Shown: positions 1-5,257 of the stretch, one piece after another
How positions within the stretch are numbered: the stretch's first letter is position 1
Layout: each line of letters begins with the position of its first letter
DNA from: Candidatus Nitrosopolaris nunavutensis
GTDB taxonomy: Archaea > Thermoproteota > Nitrososphaeria > Nitrososphaerales > Nitrososphaeraceae
Direction: 5' to 3'
DNA length: 5,257 nt
Assembly: GCA_002501855.1 (NCBI GenBank)
Contig: DAOM01000051.1
Span: forward strand, 1-5,257
Notes under the pieces: generated by a model
The model's database searches: none
Told to the model about the DNA's origin: nothing
Seen by the model: the letters and a program-made list of their open reading frames with translations, nothing else
Position numbers and translations under genes: made by a program

Positions 1-208
1 ATGAAGGTAGAATAGATGCAATATTTGACCGGGTTCGTTGTTATTTCGCATTATTGCAAGTCGTAGTAGTTGGGGTTTGGCGTGATTGAAAGGTATTCAA
101 TCTCAACAACTTGATGTTAATTTTATTAAAACCCACTCTACTTATGCAGACTCTCCTCCGAGTTTGCTCATTCACAACCTAGGTTTATTTGGATTATCTA
201 TTCTCTCG
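1..208. other. Left-edge stretch downstream of the permease, no supportable gene
   Basis: I see no convincing gene here. On the plus strand a frame is open from the left edge to a TGA at 87-89 (28 codons from base 3), which could be the tail of a gene outside the window. On the minus strand an ATG at 49-51 opens a frame of 17 codons that runs off the left edge. Neither has a good ribosome-binding site or a recognisable protein motif. A perfect 10-bp palindrome AACCTAGGTT lies at 176-185, 24 bp past the permease stop, but it has no loop and no T-tract after it, so it is not an obvious terminator. The longest T-run on the minus strand just downstream is only four bases. Confidence 0.5.
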
Positions 209-1468
209 TTATTGTGATCTTAAAGCTTGCACAGGCAATAATCGTGATGCCTGTAACGCTGGAACTACACCTGCAACTATACTAAGGCCTACAGAAATCA
301 TCCACACCCTACCCATGTCATTTGCAGTATAGATAGGAGGACTAGAAGATCCATTACCGGGAACTACGGTAGCGCTTAAACCGTACCCGAATCCAATTCC
401 AGCTAACAATCCTATTGTTGCCCCAAAAATACCAATCAATAATGCCTCAACCAGGAAGAGGGCCAAGATATCAATGTTCTGTGCGCCAATCGCCTTCAAA
501 GTGCCAATCTCGCGCGTTCTCTCAATAACAGCAGTATAAAGCGTTGTAATAATCCCAACTGCACCTACGACCAACGAAATAATAGCAATGCTATTAAGAA
601 ATGCTTTGATTTGACCGGTGAATTGTTCTATGGTTTTCAAAATAGCCTTCACGGTAGTGATTCCTATATTATTACCATACAGGCTTCTTATCTCCTGCTC
701 CACAACATCTACAAAGTTAGTTGTCTGAGCAATCGCGAAGAGAGAGTCAAATTTGCCAGACTTTTGTAGAAGTGAATTTCCGGCTTGCAAGTTGATTACA
801 ATGGCGCTGTCTATTGTTGGATTACCAGTTTCTTTTATAATGCCTGTGACTATAAAATTTTTTGATTCCTCCTTTTGTTGGCCTGTAGTAGAATCTACAA
901 AAGAATAAGTCACCTTGGCACTTTGACCTAATACCAAAAATGGATTCGCATCCCCTGGTGGATTAGCGACATTTTGAGCCACAATCATTGAAGCTGGGTT
1001 ATTTGGCTGTAATGTAGAACCATCTGTATATTCTAAAGTTGGCGCGATGACTATAAGTTTTTGAGGATCCATGGACAAGATTGAATCAGTTTTGGATTCG
1101 CTTTGAGATTGTACTGTTACCGAAGCTCTATAGGTAGATATCACATCACTCACGAAAGGAAGTGAATGTATTCTATTTACTATTGCGGCATTTAAAGTAA
1201 TTTTTGGTGCAGGCGGTGGAGTTCCCGCCCCCCCTACGCCTCCGCCGGGACCTCCTTGTGCTTGTTGCGAACTAGATATGAATAGTATGTTTGGTGCTAA
1301 ATTCCTGAACTGTTTACTAAATGCATCAGTAAAAGATGCACCAATCCCACCTACAGCAATCAAAAGAGCACTCCCCACCATTACCATCAATATAGTCAGA
1401 ATAGATCTAATTTTTCTATCCGATAGAGATTCAAAAGATAATATGAAAAGTTCTTTAATATTCAGCAT
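209..1468 (-). CDS. MacB/FtsX-type ABC transporter permease
   Basis: This is a 419-residue membrane permease of the MacB/LolC/FtsX superfamily, which couples ATP hydrolysis in the cytoplasm to movement of an extracytoplasmic domain rather than forming a classical channel. Visible architecture: a short amphipathic N-terminus, TM1 at about residues 23-44, an extracytoplasmic MacB_PCD-like domain at about 46-287, then three helices at about 290-312, 333-366 and 388-405 (the FtsX domain). The cytoplasmic motif VIERTREIGTLKAIGA (314-329) between TM2 and TM3 is the family's coupling segment that touches the ATPase, and the C-terminal ASRLLPVQALR (407-417) is also typical. The length fits the family for a permease without a fused ATPase. 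The ATG start is fixed by a strong Shine-Dalgarno sequence 10 nt upstream. It is the last gene of the presumed ATPase/surface-protein/permease operon. A Gly/Pro-rich loop at residues 71-88 just after TM1 is unusual. Only one permease gene is visible, so a homodimer is inferred. The substrate is unknown. Confidence 0.93.
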   Translation of the reverse strand: MLNIKELFILSFESLSDRKIRSILTILMVMVGSALLIAVGGIGASFTDAFSKQFRNLAPNILFISSSQQAQGGPGGGVGGAGTPPPAPKITLNAAIVNRIHSLPFVSDVISTYRASVTVQSQSESKTDSILSMDPQKLIVIAPTLEYTDGSTLQPNNPASMIVAQNVANPPGDANPFLVLGQSAKVTYSFVDSTTGQQKEESKNFIVTGIIKETGNPTIDSAIVINLQAGNSLLQKSGKFDSLFAIAQTTNFVDVVEQEIRSLYGNNIGITTVKAILKTIEQFTGQIKAFLNSIAIISLVVGAVGIITTLYTAVIERTREIGTLKAIGAQNIDILALFLVEALLIGIFGATIGLLAGIGFGYGLSATVVPGNGSSSPPIYTANDMGRVWMISVGLSIVAGVVPALQASRLLPVQALRSQ

Positions 1469-1478
1469 ATTTCTGTCG

Positions 1479-1486
1479 CCTCCTCT
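1479..1486 (-). promoter_or_regulatory. Strong Shine-Dalgarno site of the permease gene
   Basis: The minus strand reads AGAGGAGG, ending 10 nt before the permease ATG at 1468-1466, a near-perfect match to the anti-Shine-Dalgarno end of archaeal 16S rRNA. It lies in the 31-bp gap after the surface-protein stop. It is much stronger than anything upstream of the other two operon genes, which suggests independent, efficient initiation of the permease on the shared transcript. It supports this ATG over later start codons. Confidence 0.8.
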
Positions 1487-1499
1487 TCATTCTCTATTT

Positions 1500-3557
1500 T
1501 TATCTCTTCTTCAAATCCCGACTTAGATCCTTTTCTGCAGGAGCACGAGATAGATCATCTAAAAATGGATCTACATCTTTGCTACTCTGCAATTTGGTAC
1601 GCTTTGATTTAGATCTCCTTCTCCTTACAAAAAGAAATACTATGACAGCGGCAATAACGGCAACGACGAAGATCCCAAAGCCAGATAATCCACCGCCACT
1701 ACCTCCGGCGCCGTTACTTGATTGAGCATGCTTAGGCTCAAAGTCGACCGAACTATTTACTAGAAGTACGTGTGGGATTTTCAAATCATCACTATACGTA
1801 ATTTTAAGTGTGATAGGATAGATTCCTGGCTGAATTGTGCTCATGGTCCTATTGTCTATATTTAGTGGCATGCTAAAAGGCAGAGGAGAATCGACTGAAA
1901 GGTCACCAAGATACTGAGATGGAGGGGTTATCGGGATAAAGCTTTTACCTGAAGTAGACTTTACCAATTCAACCGTAGTGAACAATCCAACCGTGTTCCC
2001 TTCATTTAAGAGGTTTCCTATAAGGTTCGGAGTGCCGCCTATGAAGTTAATAGCAACATCATATACTCGTATTTTGATGTCACCGCTAACATACGTTCCT
2101 ATATTAAGAGAATCTGTCTTTGATTGTCCAGCTGATACATAGTCAACAGTTAATGTAAATAAGGCAGGTTTTCCAATCAAATCAGAAGATGCAAAGACTT
2201 TTGTGGACAAATTCAGCTTGGATTGAGGTAACATAGATTGGAATGTCCATCTGGAATCTCCAAGAATCTTCATTGAATTCGATTGGGAAACAAGAGAAAT
2301 AACCACATTTGTTATTGGTTTTTTATTATCACTATTAGCAACTGTAAAATCAATAGCCTGTATTTTACCGGCTGGTACGATGAGTGCATTCCCGTTATTA
2401 GCAGTAGCATTCACAACAGATTGGGGTGGGTTTGGTAATATTACTAATCCAACTGGCACATTTGATGTCTGCTGGTTACCGTATGCGTCGCCGTAGGATA
2501 TTTGGAGATTTAAATTCTGTACAGTTTCACCAGAAGAAGCGGTAGGATATACTACAGGATCTATTTCTGCTGATCCGTTTACGGGTATAGTACCAATATG
2601 AAAAGCTGTGGCTCCAATGTTTACTGCTGGATTAGAAGAGGACGATGGAGAAGGGGAAGAGGATGACGATGGTGAATTTGTTGTGCTTGTGTTTGTATTA
2701 CCAGAGTTAGTATTACTAGAGCTACTACTAGTACTCTGAGTATTACTAGAAGTAACGCTATTCCCACTAGTTATACCTGTAACTGTGACAACTGCACCCG
2801 CTGCATTTGCACTCCCTATGTTTTGAATTAATATCTTTAATTGATTCTGAGTACTTGGAGTTAGCTCTGAGTTTTCAGACACCGCATCCAAAATAACCTT
2901 CCCGGTAAGCCTAAAAGGTAAAGTATTTGTTGTAATCAGTTGACCAATTTGATTTATTTTGGTATACTTCAAACTAAGAGAAGTGGAGTATCCACCAACT
3001 TTAGCCTGCTTTAAAACATACATATCGAAATAAAGAACAAAGGTACCTCCTGCTTTAACAATAGAATAAGCACTTGCCACAGACTGAGACGTCCCATTAT
3101 TTTTACCAGGAATTGGTTTAAATCCAATAGAGGGAAGAGTGAGATAGCCCGTAACTCCAGTGATATCTGACCGTCCTCTATTTACTAATACTACTGCTAA
3201 AGTGGAGGCACCGTCTCCAGGACCTACCTCCTTCTTTACTGAATTGTTATTATTGGATGTTGATGAAGCAGAGCTTAGATAATTCGTCCAGTATGCATCC
3301 AAAAATCCAGGAGCTTTGTCGGTATCTGATCCATTATTTGGGAAAGTAGAATTGTTGGTAATATAGCTAGATAATTGAGCGTGGGTTGTCATATTTGCAT
3401 TTTCAATAGAAGAAAAAAAGAGGATTCCCGCAAATATGAAAGATAGAATTTTTGTCGTCGTGATCGCTGTAGTTTTTATTCGATTACCTATTTCTGTTCT
3501 AATCGCAGACCGACTCTGTCGCCCGTGGTTTAGGCTTTTTGCCACGATTATGACCAT
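1500..3557 (-). CDS. COG1361-like membrane-anchored surface protein of an ABC exporter operon
   Basis: This is a 685-residue type I membrane protein, likely the extracytoplasmic partner of the adjacent ABC exporter. A basic n-region of about 36 residues precedes a hydrophobic segment at about 37-50 (signal peptide or anchor; THA at 58-60 could be a cleavage site). The ectodomain (about 61-612) looks like four beta-rich modules at roughly 108-225, 230-375, 376-490 and 495-605. They carry patterns such as LKILIQNIGSANAAGAVVTV (240-259) and VGLVILPNP (368-376), which resemble the COG1361/CARDB/NEW3-type Ig-like domains of archaeal surface proteins. A Ser/Asn/Thr/Pro linker (264-310) splits the second module. 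Several N-X-S/T sequons (for example N154, N327, N383, N449, N569) would suit glycosylation. A Gly-rich hinge (617-623) leads to a transmembrane helix (about 626-644), RRRRSKSKR and a charged tail of about 40 residues. The ATG directly follows the ATPase stop; GTG at codon 5 is the only other start before the hydrophobic segment. The family assignment is by pattern and memory, and the exact domains are uncertain. Confidence 0.85.
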   Translation of the reverse strand: MVIIVAKSLNHGRQSRSAIRTEIGNRIKTTAITTTKILSFIFAGILFFSSIENANMTTHAQLSSYITNNSTFPNNGSDTDKAPGFLDAYWTNYLSSASSTSNNNNSVKKEVGPGDGASTLAVVLVNRGRSDITGVTGYLTLPSIGFKPIPGKNNGTSQSVASAYSIVKAGGTFVLYFDMYVLKQAKVGGYSTSLSLKYTKINQIGQLITTNTLPFRLTGKVILDAVSENSELTPSTQNQLKILIQNIGSANAAGAVVTVTGITSGNSVTSSNTQSTSSSSSNTNSGNTNTSTTNSPSSSSSPSPSSSSNPAVNIGATAFHIGTIPVNGSAEIDPVVYPTASSGETVQNLNLQISYGDAYGNQQTSNVPVGLVILPNPPQSVVNATANNGNALIVPAGKIQAIDFTVANSDNKKPITNVVISLVSQSNSMKILGDSRWTFQSMLPQSKLNLSTKVFASSDLIGKPALFTLTVDYVSAGQSKTDSLNIGTYVSGDIKIRVYDVAINFIGGTPNLIGNLLNEGNTVGLFTTVELVKSTSGKSFIPITPPSQYLGDLSVDSPLPFSMPLNIDNRTMSTIQPGIYPITLKITYSDDLKIPHVLLVNSSVDFEPKHAQSSNGAGGSGGGLSGFGIFVVAVIAAVIVFLFVRRRRSKSKRTKLQSSKDVDPFLDDLSRAPAEKDLSRDLKKR
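2628..2768 (-). repeat. Ser/Asn/Thr/Pro low-complexity linker within the surface protein
   Basis: Residues 264-310 of the surface protein are almost only Ser, Asn, Thr, Pro and Gly. At DNA level the 12-mer AGTATTACTAGA (plus strand) occurs exactly at 2709-2720 and 2739-2750, a 30-nt period equal to ten codons, and 2634-2673 is nearly all purine on the plus strand. This indicates growth of the linker by in-frame slippage or duplication. It is probably a flexible, possibly glycosylated spacer. Confidence 0.85.
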
Positions 3558-4331
3558 TTAATAAAGAATCTCTTTTTCGATTTGCCCATCTCTGATATAT
3601 ATAGATCTGTCCGTTTTTTTGGCAAGGTCAGCGTTATGAGTAACCATTATTATTGTTCTCCTGTATTTGCTTGAGAGTAATCTGAGTAGGTCAAAAACCT
3701 CGTTTCCTGTTTTTGTATCTAGGTTGCCCGTAGGCTCATCGGCAAGAATTATCGTTGGATTATTCATAAGTGACCTTGCAATAGCCACTCTTTGCTGTTG
3801 GCCTCCACTTAAGCTCGCGGGTTTAAATTTAGCTTTTGTGGCAATGCCCAAAATTTCTAAAAGCCTCGAGGAACGATTGGCCCTTTCTTTGCTGCTCATC
3901 CTAGCAATTATGCTAGGAATCTCCACATTTCTTTGAACAGTAGTTCTATTAATCAAATTATAAGATTGAAAAATAAAACCAATTAAATTATTCCTCATAC
4001 GTGCAATCTCTTTGTCACTTAACGAAAAAATATCTATCCCACTGATGAAAAGTTTACCAAAACTTGGTTTATCTAGTGCCCCCAAAATGTTTAATAAAGT
4101 AGATTTGCCACTCCCCGAAGGTCCAACTATTGATACAAACTCACCTTTGTTTACCGTAATATTGATCTTCCTAAGAGCAACTACTCTGCCTGCAGCGGAT
4201 TCAAAAACCTTAGAAAGGTTTTCGACCGCCAAGGTTGCATCAGAAGAGACATCAAAGTCATGATTGCCATCATTGGATGGGTGAGAATTATTGTTGTTGA
4301 TATTACTGCCATTATTCGTATCTAGTGCCAT
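3558..4331 (-). CDS. MacB/LolD-family ABC transporter ATP-binding protein
   Basis: This 257-residue cytoplasmic ATPase powers the exporter whose permease is encoded two genes downstream. All nucleotide-binding motifs are present in order: Walker [10 protein letters not shown] (70-78), Q-loop FQSYNLI (121-127, Q122), signature LSGGQQQR (174-181), Walker B IILADEP (194-200, catalytic E199), D-loop GNLD (202-205) and switch H232 in THNADLA. FQSYNLI followed by TV.RNV..P and ADEPTGNLD is typical of the LolD/MacB/FtsE branch. The ABC domain starts near residue 34; before it is an Asn-rich extension of about 30 residues that is unlikely to be conserved. The chosen ATG has AGAGGGG 12 nt upstream. 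TTG at codon 34 is a less likely alternative because it lacks such a site. It is the first gene of the presumed operon, and its TAA directly abuts the ATG of the surface protein. Its N-terminal extension could also be a disordered tail without function. Confidence 0.95.
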   Translation of the reverse strand: MALDTNNGSNINNNNSHPSNDGNHDFDVSSDATLAVENLSKVFESAAGRVVALRKINITVNKGEFVSIVGPSGSGKSTLLNILGALDKPSFGKLFISGIDIFSLSDKEIARMRNNLIGFIFQSYNLINRTTVQRNVEIPSIIARMSSKERANRSSRLLEILGIATKAKFKPASLSGGQQQRVAIARSLMNNPTIILADEPTGNLDTKTGNEVFDLLRLLSSKYRRTIIMVTHNADLAKKTDRSIYIRDGQIEKEILY

Positions 4332-4343
4332 TCTGTTATCTAT

Positions 4344-4350
4344 CCCCTCT
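4344..4350 (-). promoter_or_regulatory. Likely Shine-Dalgarno site of the ATPase gene
   Basis: The minus strand reads AGAGGGG, ending 12 nt before the ATG at 4331-4329. It contains a core GAGG but is somewhat distant and weaker than the permease site. It supports the upstream ATG and therefore the Asn-rich N-terminus as translated sequence. Confidence 0.5.
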
Positions 4351-4372
4351 TCTAAATCACTAATTCTCCCGC

Positions 4373-4386
4373 TATCACCAGTGATA
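4373..4386 (-). promoter_or_regulatory. Palindrome in presumed operon promoter, candidate operator
   Basis: The sequence TATCAC-CA-GTGATA (plus strand) is a perfect inverted repeat with 6-bp arms and a 2-bp centre, 42-55 nt upstream of the ATPase ATG. On the minus strand it is overlapped on its upstream side by the AT-rich GATATGTATC (about 4383-4392), a weak candidate TATA element. A start site about 25 bp further on would give a leader of some 30 nt. An operator just downstream of a TATA box is a common archaeal repression layout; the role here is inferred from position and symmetry only. Confidence 0.3.
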
Positions 4387-4500
4387 CATATCTTAGGTTT
4401 GATTTGTTTGACACCCTATCTGGAATAATTTGTACGCCTTCTGTATTAGTTAATTTTAGGTTGTACGATGAGTGGGCTTTCTGTTTATTCTGTTGAAGTG

Positions 4501-4512
4501 TACTTCTGTTAA

Positions 4513-4520
<8 letters not shown>
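4501..4520 (-). repeat. Near-copy of a 20-nt segment of the ATPase Q-loop region
   Basis: Bases 4501-4520 match 3941-3960 at 18 of 20 positions on the same strand, and the match continues at a lower level (about 24 of 30) towards 4491/3931. The 3941-3960 copy encodes part of the ATPase Q-loop region (NLINRT, residues 125-130). The 4501-4520 copy spans the dehydrogenase stop codon; read in the frame one base off, it gives NLINRS. A chance match in AT-rich DNA cannot be excluded. Confidence 0.5.

Positions 4521-5257
<737 letters not shown>

Larger units (their letters stand above)
4332..4512 (-). other. Intergenic region between dehydrogenase and exporter operon
   Basis: This 181-bp gap is the only sizeable one between genes on the minus strand and is the best place for the exporter promoter. 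It holds the palindrome and the ribosome-binding site described separately. No T-run of four or more exists on the minus strand, so no terminator for the dehydrogenase is visible and read-through into the operon is possible. One minus-strand frame is free of stops from 4561 to a TAG at 4354-4352, overlapping the dehydrogenase 3' end; it lacks an ATG and shows no clear protein motif. Confidence 0.6.

Noticed and set aside
1..51. Minus-strand ATG at 49-51 opening a frame off the left edge, and a plus-strand 28-codon tail at 3-89
   Set aside because: Both are too short to judge, have no good ribosome-binding site or motif, and overlap each other on opposite strands.
17..58. Inverted repeat TGCAATA/TATTGCA with a 28-nt loop
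   Set aside because: Seven-base arms with a long loop in AT-rich DNA are expected by chance, and there is no T-tract for termination.
46..144. Minus-strand GTG-started frame of about 31 codons after the permease
   Set aside because: It has no family resemblance and a composition like noncoding AT-rich DNA. The GGAGGAGAG upstream may be incidental.
1278..1526. Plus-strand open frame of 82 codons
   Set aside because: It lies antisense to the permease start and its upstream gap, and its translation shows no family motif. The minus-strand permease frame carries clear conserved motifs here.
3667..3936. Plus-strand open frame of 89 codons
   Set aside because: It is fully antisense to the ATPase signature and Walker B region, whose conserved coding explains the openness of the opposite frame.
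4012..4263. Plus-strand open frame of 83 codons
   Set aside because: It is antisense to the ATPase Walker A region and shows no recognisable protein features.

Overview
The window reads as archaeal DNA, most likely from an ammonia-oxidising Thaumarchaeota/Nitrososphaeria lineage of the Nitrososphaera/Nitrosocosmicus kind. This is inferred from three things: a MacB-type ABC exporter paired with a type I membrane-anchored, COG1361-like surface protein instead of a MacA adaptor; Asn/Ser/Thr-rich low-complexity inserts in several proteins; and an archaeal-looking nucleotide-sugar dehydrogenase. No rRNA or ribosomal protein is present to prove it. All four supported genes lie on the minus strand, so transcription runs from right to left.

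Layout in transcription order: (1) 5257-4513, the 3' part of a nucleotide-sugar dehydrogenase. Its N-terminal Rossmann half runs off the right edge, and it stops just after the central helical domain without the usual C-terminal domain. (2) 4512-4332, a 181-bp intergenic stretch holding a perfect 6-bp-arm palindrome next to a weak TATA-like sequence; this is the likely promoter/operator region of the following operon. (3) 4331-3558, the ATPase of a MacB/LolD-type ABC transporter. (4) 3557-1500, a large surface protein with an N-terminal hydrophobic signal/anchor, beta-rich repeat domains, a Ser/Asn/Thr linker, a C-terminal membrane anchor and a basic cytoplasmic tail. (5) 1468-209, a four-helix MacB/FtsX-type permease with a strong Shine-Dalgarno sequence. 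(6) 208-1, noncoding or undetermined sequence.

Genes 3-5 look like one operon. ATPase and surface protein are joined stop-to-start (TAAATG), and the permease follows after 31 bp. The model is that two ATPases and two permeases form a mechanotransmission-type ABC machine in the membrane, and the COG1361-like protein contributes the extracytoplasmic part that MacA and an outer-membrane channel provide in Gram-negative bacteria. The substrate cannot be read from the sequence. The dehydrogenase probably makes a uronic-acid nucleotide sugar for surface glycans; its link to the exporter is only by position.

No mobile element, CRISPR array, RNA gene or clear terminator was seen. The most interesting points are the adaptor replacement, the short dehydrogenase with a long stop-free alternative frame over its 3' end, a 20-nt near-repeat between that 3' end and the ATPase Q-loop region, and the palindrome in the presumed operon promoter.
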